This document shows, piece after piece, positions 16,900-24,279 of a stretch of DNA of 30,249 bases. Each line of letters begins with the position of its first letter. Position 1 is the stretch's first letter. The notes under the pieces were generated by a model. The model worked only from the letters and a program-made list of their open reading frames with translations, had not been told where the DNA came from and did no database searches. Made by a program: the position numbers and the translations under genes. This DNA comes from Dethiosulfatibacter sp. (GTDB lineage Bacteria; Bacillota_A; Clostridia; Tissierellales; Dethiosulfatibacteraceae), in the NCBI GenBank assembly GCA_019084435.1, contig JAHRFV010000319.1, positions 1 through 30,249 of the forward strand. Reading direction: 5' to 3'.

Positions 16900-19167
16900 T
16901 TACTCATATTTTTTGGGTTTGAAACCCTTTAATCTCAATGCGTTAGTGACGACTGACACGGAGCTAAGACTCATAGCTGCTGCGGCGAACATAGGACTCA
17001 GCTTCCATCCCAGTATTGAATAGAACACTCCTGCTGCCAATGGGATTCCTGCAGAGTTATAGAAGAATGCCCAGAATAGGTTCTGCTTGATATTTCGAAT
17101 AGTTGCCTTGCTGAGTTGTATCGCTGAAACCACATCCAACAGATCACTTCTCATCAGTACCACATCAGCGGACTCTATAGCCACATCTGTTCCGGCACCT
17201 ATTGCGATGCCTATATCAGCTCTTGCTAAGGCTGGTGCGTCGTTGATTCCGTCTCCAACCATAGCGACCACCTTATTGCCTTCCTGTAGTCTTCTAACCT
17301 CACGCTCCTTGTCAGCAGGCATCACCTCTGCTATGACCGTATCAACACCTACCTGAAGGCCGATTGCTTCTCCCGTCAATTGATTGTCACCCGTCAGCAT
17401 TACAACCTGTATACCCATCTTTTGGAAAGCATGTATGGCTTCCTTGCTAGTTGGTTTTACAACATCAGCCGCTGAGATGATACCGAGTAGCTTGGTATCT
17501 GCTAGATACAGCAGTGTTTTTCCTTCCTTGCTGAGTTTCTCATGAAGCTCAAGATGCTCAGAAACGTCGATGCCTATTTCTGTCATCAGCTTTACATTGC
17601 CGATACTGTAAGAGTTGTTATTAATTTTTGCCCTTATTCCTTTACCGGGAATCGCATCAAAGTCCTCAGGTTGATATAGCGTCAACTCCTTTTCTTCAGC
17701 ATTGTTGATGACCGCTTCAGCCAGTGGATGTTCGGATCCCTTTTCCATAGATGCCGCAATCTTAAGCAGCTCCAGCTCATCCATACCCTCGAAGGTTATA
17801 ATGTCTTTTACCTCAGGTTTTCCAACGGTGATCGTACCTGTTTTATCTAAAACAATTGTCTCTATCTTATGTCCTATCTCCAAGGCTTCTCCTGACTTGA
17901 TGAGAATGCCGTTCTCAGCGCCTTTGCCAGTACCTACCATAATTGCCGTAGGTGTTGCAAGTCCTAAAGCGCAAGGACAGGAGATGACCAAAACTGCGAT
18001 ACCAATAGATAATGCAAACTCAAATGTGTGACCAAGCAGCATCCATACGATAGTAGACAGCAATGCTATTACCAGAACTACAGGTACAAATATACCACTG
18101 ATCTTGTCTGCCATTTTGGCTATAGGTGCTTTGGTAGACTGTGCCTCCTCCACAAGCTTGATAATTTGTGAAAGTGTGGTTTCTTCTCCAACCTTTTCAG
18201 CCGTGAATTTGATGAAGCCTGTTTTGTTGATACTACCGGAGGTCACCTTGCTCCCAGGTTTTTTCTCAACGGGGATGCTCTCGCCGGTGATCATAGATTC
18301 ATCCATTGATGTGTAGCCCTCAGTGACGATACCATCTGCAGGTATCCGTTTTCCAGGCTTGACGATAATGAGGTCTCCCTTAATCAGTTCTTCCACAGGT
18401 ACTTCGCCCTCTATGCCATTTCTCTCGACTAGGGCTGTCTTAGGACTCAAATCCATCAGCTTTTTGATGGCCTCAGAGGTGCTGCCCTTTGCCTTGGCTT
18501 CAAGAAATTTACCCAAGGTGATCAAAGTCAAAATAACACCTGCAGATTCAAAGTATAAATCATGGGCATAGGTTTTAACCAAATCCATATTGTCATGGCC
18601 TAGACCAAAACCGATTCTATAGATTGCAAAGACCCCGTAAACGATTGCTGCACCGGTTCCGATGGCTATCAGAGAGTCCATGTTGGGGGATCCTTTAAAC
18701 AAGGTTTTGAATCCAACCTTGTAGTATTTGCTATTAATGATTGCAACTGGCAGTGTCAAGAGAAACTGCGTGAAAGCAAAGCTCATAACATTCATATGGC
18801 CTGTTATAAACCCAGGCAACGGCCAACCATACATATCTCCCATAGCTAAATAAAATAAGGGAACAGTAAAAATAAGAGACCAGATTAGTCGTTTTTTCAT
18901 TTCCTTGTACTCTTCTTCAGCTGGGTTTTTTTCTTCTTTGGCTTTACTTACTGCTTTTACAGGCGAAGCACCATATCCTGCCTTTTCAACAGCCTTGATG
19001 ATATCGCTTTCGCTGACCTTTGACTCATCAAAGGTAATACTCATATTGTTCTGGAGCAGATTGACAGAAATGTCATCCACACCTTCTATCTTTTTAATGC
19101 TTTTTTCAACAGCCAGTGAACATGCCGAACAAGTCATACCAGATATATTATATTTGTCTTTTTTCAT
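16900..19167 (-). CDS. copA: P1B-type Cu(I)-exporting ATPase CopA
   Basis: 755 aa. One N-terminal HMA domain with GMTCSAC at 10-16, eight membrane helices, the CPC motif at 397-399 in the sixth, phosphorylated Asp 441 in DKTGT, GSEHPLAEA in the nucleotide domain, and VGDGINDAPALARADIG. Helices 7-8 keep the Cu(I) class signature (YNSAGIP and MSLSSVSVVTNALRL). It pumps Cu(I) out across the membrane. It is first in the operon with copZ and csoR. GGGAGGT precedes ATG 19167. Only one HMA domain is present, the extra one being supplied by CopZ. Confidence 0.96.
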   Translation of the reverse strand: MKKDKYNISGMTCSACSLAVEKSIKKIEGVDDISVNLLQNNMSITFDESKVSESDIIKAVEKAGYGASPVKAVSKAKEEKNPAEEEYKEMKKRLIWSLIFTVPLFYLAMGDMYGWPLPGFITGHMNVMSFAFTQFLLTLPVAIINSKYYKVGFKTLFKGSPNMDSLIAIGTGAAIVYGVFAIYRIGFGLGHDNMDLVKTYAHDLYFESAGVILTLITLGKFLEAKAKGSTSEAIKKLMDLSPKTALVERNGIEGEVPVEELIKGDLIIVKPGKRIPADGIVTEGYTSMDESMITGESIPVEKKPGSKVTSGSINKTGFIKFTAEKVGEETTLSQIIKLVEEAQSTKAPIAKMADKISGIFVPVVLVIALLSTIVWMLLGHTFEFALSIGIAVLVISCPCALGLATPTAIMVGTGKGAENGILIKSGEALEIGHKIETIVLDKTGTITVGKPEVKDIITFEGMDELELLKIAASMEKGSEHPLAEAVINNAEEKELTLYQPEDFDAIPGKGIRAKINNNSYSIGNVKLMTEIGIDVSEHLELHEKLSKEGKTLLYLADTKLLGIISAADVVKPTSKEAIHAFQKMGIQVVMLTGDNQLTGEAIGLQVGVDTVIAEVMPADKEREVRRLQEGNKVVAMVGDGINDAPALARADIGIAIGAGTDVAIESADVVLMRSDLLDVVSAIQLSKATIRNIKQNLFWAFFYNSAGIPLAAGVFYSILGWKLSPMFAAAAMSLSSVSVVTNALRLKGFKPKKYE

Positions 19168-19179
19168 AGATACCTCCCG

Positions 19180-19198
19180 TACACCCAGGGGGGGTGTA
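19180..19198 (-). promoter_or_regulatory. CsoR-type operator of the copper operon
   Basis: Perfect 7-bp inverted repeat TACACCC/GGGTGTA with a 5-nt spacer, G/C-rich at the centre, the usual layout of CsoR sites. It lies between the -10 box and the copA start, where binding would block initiation. Confidence 0.8.
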
Positions 19199-19203
19199 TT
19201 AGT

Positions 19204-19232
19204 ATGATATCATTACCTTGTTCGCATGTCAA
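19204..19232 (-). promoter_or_regulatory. Sigma-A promoter of copA-copZ-csoR
   Basis: On the minus strand TTGACA (complement of 19227-19232), 17 nt, TATCAT (complement of 19204-19209). The operator starts 6 nt further downstream. Confidence 0.82.
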
Positions 19233-19375
19233 TGAATTATAATCGAATTAACACAAAATAATTTTATAAAACCTAAAAAAATTCAGAATCAAGGAACCAA
19301 ATTAATAACACTTTCGTCAAATCAACAGTGAATATAGCTCAATAATATATTTTAATAAAAATTTGACATTTAGTA

Positions 19376-19404
19376 TTGACATCAGCATTGAAGTACGCTA
19401 TCCT
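19376..19404 (+). promoter_or_regulatory. Sigma-A promoter of second leader unit
   Basis: TTGACA at 19376-19381, 17 nt, TATCCT at 19399-19404. Another TTGACA lies just upstream at 19362-19367 without a matching -10. Between this and the copA promoter (19232-19376) I see only AT-rich DNA with no gene. Confidence 0.8.
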
Positions 19405-19441
19405 ATTTAAGGATAAAAAATACTATAAAGGAGGAATTGAA

Positions 19442-19564
19442 ATGATCATGATGATATTAGGAACAATCAGAACAGCATCAGATGTAAGTGTCGACAACGG
19501 GATAATTGTATCTAATTTTAGAACGTTTATACAGCCTCCAAATGTGGGAATTATAGGAAAATAA
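19442..19564 (+). CDS. 40-aa leader peptide with C-terminal FIQPPNVGI motif
   Basis: A short ORF behind AAAGGAGGAATTGAA with ATG 19442. Its end, F-R-T-F-I-Q-P-P-N-V-G-I-I-G-K, matches the 37-aa leader at 9466 in spacing and in the residues F, F, QPP and VGI, while the N-terminal halves differ. The DNA around the motif is also conserved (GTTTAYACAGCCTCC in both). It is followed by the same type of tandem terminators. I read it as a paralogous regulatory leader. The genes downstream are microproteins, not an exporter. Confidence 0.78.
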   Translation: MIMMILGTIRTASDVSVDNGIIVSNFRTFIQPPNVGIIGK

Positions 19565-19582
19565 TTTTTCTCTGTAAATATC

Positions 19583-19619
19583 AACCGCAGGCTTGTGTAA
19601 ACACACCCTGCGGTTTTTT
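19583..19619 (+). terminator. Intrinsic terminator T1 (locus 2)
   Basis: AACCGCAGG and CCTGCGGTT enclose an inner GTG-TAAA-CAC hairpin, followed by six T at 19614-19619. It lies 18 nt after the leader stop. Confidence 0.88.
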
Positions 19620-19628
19620 AGTACCTAA

Positions 19629-19654
19629 ACCGCGGGGGAACCTGCGGTTTTTTT
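19629..19654 (+). terminator. Intrinsic terminator T2 (locus 2)
   Basis: CCGCGGG (19630-19636) and CCTGCGG (19641-19647) pair over 7 bp with one G-U and a GGAA loop, followed by seven T. Confidence 0.84.
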
Positions 19655-19743
19655 AATGGAATTTTAATAGATTTAACCATATTGTTTAAGACTTTATGTT
19701 TAAAATAGATTTGATCAACAACTTAACAAAGGAGGTAATTCAA

Positions 19744-19779
19744 ATGACAATCAGAAAGGTGACAAAAACAAGAAGATAA
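19744..19779 (+). CDS. 11-aa ORF (MTIRKVTKTRR)
   Basis: A tiny ORF with a very good ribosome binding site (AAAGGAGGT at 19728-19736). It is very basic: six of eleven residues are Lys or Arg. It is the first reading frame after the tandem terminators and lies 49 nt before the microprotein run. It could be a second leader peptide or simply a site that loads ribosomes. Nothing identifies a function. Confidence 0.45.
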   Translation: MTIRKVTKTRR

Positions 19780-19828
19780 TGGGCTTTATTGACAGCAAAG
19801 TGCTAAGTAGAAATAAGGAGGTAAATAA

Positions 19829-19954
19829 ATGAACAGAAAATCGAATATGATAATAGAGAATCGAAATAATAGCAAAAAATCAAATAGTATTTTTGATAAC
19901 GAAATTATAAAAGAAAATCCTGAATTATGGGGAAAACTGATTTGGAGGATCTGA
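19829..19954 (+). CDS. Microprotein 1 of cluster (41 aa)
   Basis: ATG 19829 behind AAGGAGGT. The product is polar, rich in Asn, Lys and Ser in its first half, ending P-E-L-W-G-K-L-I-W-R-I. It has no membrane segment, no cysteine and no family I recognise. Its stop overlaps the next start (TGATG), so the two are translationally coupled. It does not clearly share the W-x-x-L-x-E-G motif of the three genes that follow. Confidence 0.6.
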   Translation: MNRKSNMIIENRNNSKKSNSIFDNEIIKENPELWGKLIWRI

Positions 19955-20088
19955 TGGAAAACTGGAAATTATTGGAAGACGGAAGAAAATTGTTTATGAG
20001 ATTGGAATATAAAAATAGAGAAAAAATGCCAAAGAGAAATCTTGAATATAGAATAATAGAAAACTTTCACGATTTTAGGCAGAAATAA
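19954..20088 (+). CDS. Microprotein 2 of cluster (44 aa), WxxL-EGR motif
   Basis: ATG 19954 overlaps the previous stop; TTGGAGGAT at 19941-19949 is its binding site. The N-terminus M-E-N-W-K-L-L-E-D-G-R-K-L-F-M-R-L-E-Y-K-N matches that of the next gene at about 12 of 20 positions, and more loosely the third. The C-terminal half is variable and charged. It is soluble and basic. No known family recognised. Confidence 0.65.
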   Translation: MENWKLLEDGRKLFMRLEYKNREKMPKRNLEYRIIENFHDFRQK

Positions 20089-20100
20089 TTGGAGGATATG

Positions 20101-20226
20101 ATGAAAAATTGGAAAATATTAAAAGAAGGCCGAAACCTATATAAAAATATAGAATACAAGAACAACAGGAGCAAGCAAGCCGATGATTATCCATTTGGCG
20201 TGCTGAGAGATCTACCGAGGTTTTAA
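20101..20226 (+). CDS. Microprotein 3 of cluster (41 aa), WxxL-EGR motif
   Basis: ATGATG at 20098-20103 behind TTGGAGGAT; either ATG may start it. The N-terminus M-K-N-W-K-I-L-K-E-G-R-N-L-Y-K-N-I-E-Y-K is clearly paralogous to microprotein 2. The end is different (P-F-G-V-L-R-D-L-P-R-F). The gap to the previous stop is 12 nt. The repetition of gene plus identical binding site suggests tandem duplication under selection for protein sequence. Confidence 0.65.
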   Translation: MKNWKILKEGRNLYKNIEYKNNRSKQADDYPFGVLRDLPRF

Positions 20227-20246
20227 TCGACTGATTGGAGGACATG

Positions 20247-20369
20247 ATGAATAAAAGAACATGGTTAGGGGAGGGAAAGGTAGTTTTTAGAAAAATGGAG
20301 CATGGAAAGCCACCCAGTACCGAAGAAAAATATAATCGGGAAGAAAGCCTATACAGACCACTTGTATAG
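20247..20369 (+). CDS. Microprotein 4 of cluster (40 aa), WL-EG motif
   Basis: ATGATG at 20244-20249 behind TTGGAGGAC. The N-terminus M-N-K-R-T-W-L-G-E-G-K-V-V-F-R-K-M-E-H keeps the W, L, E/D-G-K/R, aromatic and M/I/L-E positions of microproteins 2 and 3, so it is a more distant paralogue. Its last codons and stop lie inside an 8-bp hairpin (20348-20370). Function unknown. Confidence 0.62.
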   Translation: MNKRTWLGEGKVVFRKMEHGKPPSTEEKYNREESLYRPLV

Positions 20370-20398
20370 GATCTAGACTCCTTTAGACCAATATAGTA

Positions 20399-20448
20399 AG
20401 ACAGGATAAACAGCCTATATAAGTATCTGTTTATCCTGTCTTTTTTTT
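20399..20448 (+). terminator. Strong intrinsic terminator of the microprotein unit
   Basis: A perfect 15-bp stem (20399-20413 with 20427-20441), 13-nt loop and eight T (20441-20448). It separates the microprotein cluster from the citrate lyase operon, so the cluster is a transcription unit of its own. Confidence 0.92.
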
Positions 20449-20502
20449 CTGGTATTGCGTGCCAATAAACTGTACAATAAAAGAAAAAAAGGAGGGCTAA
20501 AT

Positions 20503-20766
20503 ATGAAGATCAGCAAAACTGCAAGAGCTGGAACAATGGAATCCAGCGATATTTTCATAATGGTGCAGCCTGGAGACAATCAGGGATTTGATATTCGATT
20601 GAGCAGCGTGGTGTATGCCCAATACGGCAATCATATCAGAAATATAATCACAGAGACACTGAAATCGATGAACATAGAAAACATAGAACTTACAGCAAAT
20701 GATAGGGGTGCACTGGATTACACCATCAGGTCACGGGTTGAAACTGCAGTCAAGAGAGCGCTTTGA
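20503..20766 (+). CDS. citD: Citrate lyase acyl carrier protein (gamma subunit)
   Basis: 87 aa. Ser 14 in AGTMESSD is the attachment site of the phosphoribosyl-dephospho-CoA prosthetic group. The C-terminal ANDRGALDYTIRSRVETAVKRA is typical. The frame is open further upstream, but AAAGGAGG at 20488-20494 selects ATG 20503. It carries the acetyl and citryl thioesters during lyase turnover. It is the first gene of the citDEFC unit. TACAAT at 20473-20478 may be its -10 box, with no convincing -35. Confidence 0.95.
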   Translation: MKISKTARAGTMESSDIFIMVQPGDNQGFDIRLSSVVYAQYGNHIRNIITETLKSMNIENIELTANDRGALDYTIRSRVETAVKRAL

Positions 20767-20779
20767 AGAGGAGGATACG

Positions 20780-21670
20780 ATGCGTATATTAAGAAGAAGT
20801 ATGCTATTTATACCCGGTAACAGCCCGAACATGATTCAGAATGCCGGTATATTGGGAGCTGACAGTATTATTCTGGATGTGGAGGATGCTGTGAGCATCG
20901 ATGAAAAGGATTCAGCCAGAAATCTCATTATGCACGCTCTAAAGGAAGTGGATTTCTACGGCTGCGAGGTTGTGGTGAGAGTAAATGCGCCATCGACAGC
21001 ATTCGGAGAGAAGGATCTGAGGGAGATAACCCCTAATAGACCGGATGCCTTTATGATTCCCATGGCAACCGAGGAAGAAATTAGAATCGCTGATTCAATC
21101 ATCTCAGAAATAGAGAAGAAAGAGGGCATTGAAGCGGGGTCAATAAAAATGGTACCCATAGCGGAGACAGCCTATGCTGTTGAGAGCATTGCAGACATCA
21201 TAAAAGCATCAAAAAGGATTGAAGCTGTGCTTCTTGGCGCTGAAGATTTAACAGCTGATATGGAAATATCCAGAACAAAAGAAGGCGGAGAGATCTATTA
21301 TGCCAGGAACAAGATAGCCAATATATGCAAGGCCTTCAAGATACAGGCAATTGATACGCCTTTCGCCGATGTCAATGACAGTCAAGGTCTGACAGAGGAT
21401 ACGCTGAAAGGCAAGAGCCTTGGAATGACAGGAAAAGCAGCCATAAACCCGCGTCAGGTCGATGCAATCCACCAGGTCTATACACCGACACAGGAAGAGA
21501 TACAGTATGCCCAGAGCGTCATTGAGGCGATGAACGAGGCCAAAAAGCAGGGCAAAGGCGTGTTCTCATTTGAAGGTAAGATGATAGATGCTCCCATTAT
21601 ATTGAGAGCAGAAACGGTTATTAGGAAAGCCATTCTAGCCGGATTGCTGAATGAGGAGGCGATGAAATGA
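20780..21670 (+). CDS. citE: Citrate lyase beta subunit (citryl-ACP lyase)
   Basis: 296 aa, HpcH/HpaI-type TIM barrel. It splits citryl-ACP into acetyl-ACP and oxaloacetate. Motifs seen are RRSMLFIPGNSPNM at the N-terminus, ADSIILDVEDAVSIDEKD (metal-binding acidic residues), VVRVNAP with the conserved Arg, and AVLLGAEDLTADM. GAGGAGGA selects ATG 20780 over the longer open frame. The stop overlaps citF by 4 bp (ATGA), so they are coupled. Confidence 0.95.
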   Translation: MRILRRSMLFIPGNSPNMIQNAGILGADSIILDVEDAVSIDEKDSARNLIMHALKEVDFYGCEVVVRVNAPSTAFGEKDLREITPNRPDAFMIPMATEEEIRIADSIISEIEKKEGIEAGSIKMVPIAETAYAVESIADIIKASKRIEAVLLGAEDLTADMEISRTKEGGEIYYARNKIANICKAFKIQAIDTPFADVNDSQGLTEDTLKGKSLGMTGKAAINPRQVDAIHQVYTPTQEEIQYAQSVIEAMNEAKKQGKGVFSFEGKMIDAPIILRAETVIRKAILAGLLNEEAMK

Positions 21671-23211
21671 AAAATATACTAGGGAGAGAAATACCAGACA
21701 GTCTGACCCTACCAAATAGAGAGATCAAACTTTTTTCTGGTGTTCAGGAAAACCATGAGGATATTGTAAAGAAAAGTGTGAAGACACGGGTTGCCAATCC
21801 GAGAGAAAGCAAGGTAATTCATGATATAAGAAAGGCCATCGAAAAGTCAGGTCTAAAGGATGGTATGACGATATCATTCCACCACCATTTCAGAAACGGA
21901 GATTATGTCATGAATCTAATCATGGCAGAGATAGCCGAAATGGGCATTAAAGATCTGACAGTTGCGGCAAGCTCCATCTTCCCTGTACAGGCACCACTTG
22001 TGAATCATATGGAATCAGGAACAGTCACAGGCATCTATGCAGCCTACATGTCAGGACCGGTTGCCAAAGCCATATCCGAGGGCAAACTGAAAAACCCTGC
22101 TGTCATGACTACCCATGGTGGTAGATCAAGAGCGATAGAATGTGGAGACTTAAAAATCGATGTGGCTTTTATCGGAGCACCGACCTGTGATTCTATGGGA
22201 AATATAAACGGCACAGAGGGCAAATCAGCCTGCGGGTCACTGGGTTATGCCAATTCAGACGCTCTATACGCCGTCAAAGTCATCGCCGTCACAGACAATC
22301 TAGTGCCCTATCCAGCTTGCCCCATTGAGATAACTCAGGAGTATGTGGACTATATTCTTGTGGTTGACAGTATAGGCGATCCAAGAGGAATCGTATCTGG
22401 TACAACACAGATTACAAAGGATCCTGTGGGTCTAAAAATCGCAAAGGACACCATTAGAGTCATAGAGGCCTCAGGTCTTTTAAAGGAAGGCATGTCATTT
22501 CAGACAGGAGCAGGCGGGACTTCTTTGGCAGTCGCTTCCTATCTTAAGGACATCATGAAAGAGAAAAGGATTACAGGTAGTTTTATGTCAGGTGGCATCA
22601 CCGGATATCTGGTGGATATGTTGGATGAGGGGCTGTTCAAGTGCATCATGGATGTTCAATGCTTTGATTTAAGCGCCATCGATTCCCTAAAGAGAAACAA
22701 GAATCACCAAATCATGTCAGCAAGCATGTATGGCAATCCCCACAACAAAGGGGCCTTGGTCAATGTCTTGGACATCGTCATACTAGGAGCGACAGAGATT
22801 GACCTTAATTTCAATGTCAACGTGACAACGGATTCAAATGGCTATATCATGGGAGGATCAGGAGGACATAGCGATACAGCGGCAGGCTCCAAGCTGTCTA
22901 TTGTAGTGTCTCAGTTGTTCAAAGGAAGATTACCAGCTGTGGTGGATGAAGTGACTACTGTCAGCACGCCTGGAGAGACTGTGGATGTTCTGGTAACAGA
23001 GAGGGGAATTGCCGTCAATCCATTGAGACAGGACCTAATTGATAAACTAAGGAAACATAATGTTCCAGTGATGACTATCCAAGAGCTTCAGAAAGCAGCT
23101 GAGAAAATGATTGGCAAACCGGAGAAAATCGAGAGATCAGACAAAATTGTCTCTGTTGTTGAATACAGAGACGGAACCATTATAGATGTGGTGTATCAGG
23201 TAAAGGGTTAA
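21667..23211 (+). CDS. citF: Citrate lyase alpha subunit (citrate:acetyl-ACP transferase)
   Basis: 514 aa, the usual size. It exchanges acetyl for citryl on the carrier protein. The family pattern is visible: SFHHHFRNGDYVMN, TTHGGRSRAIECGDLKIDVAFIGAPTCD, FQTGAGGTSLAVA and MGGSGGHSDTAAGSK with the glycine-rich loop, and VSTPGETVDVLVTERGIAVNP. The start is the ATG that overlaps the citE stop, with GAGGAGG in the end of citE. Confidence 0.96.
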   Translation: MKNILGREIPDSLTLPNREIKLFSGVQENHEDIVKKSVKTRVANPRESKVIHDIRKAIEKSGLKDGMTISFHHHFRNGDYVMNLIMAEIAEMGIKDLTVAASSIFPVQAPLVNHMESGTVTGIYAAYMSGPVAKAISEGKLKNPAVMTTHGGRSRAIECGDLKIDVAFIGAPTCDSMGNINGTEGKSACGSLGYANSDALYAVKVIAVTDNLVPYPACPIEITQEYVDYILVVDSIGDPRGIVSGTTQITKDPVGLKIAKDTIRVIEASGLLKEGMSFQTGAGGTSLAVASYLKDIMKEKRITGSFMSGGITGYLVDMLDEGLFKCIMDVQCFDLSAIDSLKRNKNHQIMSASMYGNPHNKGALVNVLDIVILGATEIDLNFNVNVTTDSNGYIMGGSGGHSDTAAGSKLSIVVSQLFKGRLPAVVDEVTTVSTPGETVDVLVTERGIAVNPLRQDLIDKLRKHNVPVMTIQELQKAAEKMIGKPEKIERSDKIVSVVEYRDGTIIDVVYQVKG

Positions 23212-23215
23212 TTAG

Positions 23216-24253
23216 ATGTATGAAATAGTCGTTCACAAAATAGATATTAAGAGTCATATGAGAGAAAAGGTTGAACTGTTTCTGGCATCCTTTGGGCTTG
23301 CACTGGATGATGATGTGGAGCATACAGTCATAGCTCGATTAGATAATCGGATCATCGGCACCTGCTCATATGCGGGCAAGGTCATCAAATGCTTTGCAGT
23401 AGCAAAGGAATATCAGAGCATAGGAGTATCAGAGAGACTTCTGACTGAAATCACAAACGTTATGTTTGATCAAGGAATTCAGGACTCTTTTATATTTACC
23501 AGACCGGAAAACAAGGTCCTATTTGAGGGCTTTGGGTTCAAGGAAATACACACCGCTGACAACATAGTATTGCTTGAATCAGGTTCCAGGGACATTAAGC
23601 GATATATATCCAAAATGTTTAAGAACTCAAACCTGAACGATGGCCCAAAGGCTGCACTGGTAGTCAATTGCAATCCATTTACCCTAGGTCATCGTTACCT
23701 GATACAAAAGGCATCCGAAGAGAATCGACAAGTGATTGTGTTTGTTGTGGAAGAGGATTTATCTCTATTTCCATTCCATATTAGAATGAAACTAATCAGG
23801 GAAGGACTCAAGAATCTTGAAAATGTAACGGTTTTGCCGGGTGGTGAGTATATTATCTCATCGGGAACCTTTCCCACTTATTTCTTAAGAGAGGACGAGG
23901 AGAAGGATAAGGCATACCAGTCATTGGATGCAGGTATTTTTGGCAAATACATCGCCCCTGTCTTCAATATCAGGAAACGCTATTTGGGGACAGAGCCCTA
24001 TTCCAAGACCACCAATGAGTATAATCAGGCAATGATGAGCATATTGCCAAAATATGGCGTTGAGATTGTGCTGGTCGACAGGCTCGAAATCGACACGAAG
24101 ATAGTCAGCGCATCCACAGTCAGACAGCTGATCAAAGAGGATAGATGGTCTGAAATCAAAGCAATGGTACCAGATTCTACTTACAATTATCTGGTATCGG
24201 ATGATGCTGCACTAGTTTTAGAAAATATTAAGAAAAGCAATTCAAGACACTAA
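23216..24253 (+). CDS. citC: [Citrate (pro-3S)-lyase] ligase
   Basis: 345 aa. It acetylates the carrier thiol with ATP and acetate, which activates the lyase. An N-terminal GNAT-like domain (SIGVSERLLTEITN, FEGFGFKEIH) is followed by a nucleotidyltransferase domain starting VVNCNPFTLGHRYLIQKA (HxGH-type motif as L-G-H) and ending with VSASTVRQLIKE. Both are typical of CitC. It starts 4 nt after citF. In many bacteria citC is first in the operon; here it is last of the four lyase genes. Confidence 0.94.
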   Translation: MYEIVVHKIDIKSHMREKVELFLASFGLALDDDVEHTVIARLDNRIIGTCSYAGKVIKCFAVAKEYQSIGVSERLLTEITNVMFDQGIQDSFIFTRPENKVLFEGFGFKEIHTADNIVLLESGSRDIKRYISKMFKNSNLNDGPKAALVVNCNPFTLGHRYLIQKASEENRQVIVFVVEEDLSLFPFHIRMKLIREGLKNLENVTVLPGGEYIISSGTFPTYFLREDEEKDKAYQSLDAGIFGKYIAPVFNIRKRYLGTEPYSKTTNEYNQAMMSILPKYGVEIVLVDRLEIDTKIVSASTVRQLIKEDRWSEIKAMVPDSTYNYLVSDDAALVLENIKKSNSRH

Positions 24254-24279
24254 GAATACTGCATAGGATAGAGGTTCAA

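Larger units (their letters stand above)
19525..19654 (+). promoter_or_regulatory. Five-segment tandem attenuator (locus 2)
   Basis: Segment A (19525-19537, in the leader ORF) pairs with B (19589-19602) over 13 bp with one G-U and one bulged T. C (19606-19616) pairs with D (19627-19637) over 11 bp with one wobble, CCCTGCGGTTT with AAACCGCGGGG. B:C and D:E are terminators. The sequence changes between the two loci keep the alternative pairings, which argues that they are selected. Hand-paired only. Confidence 0.68.
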
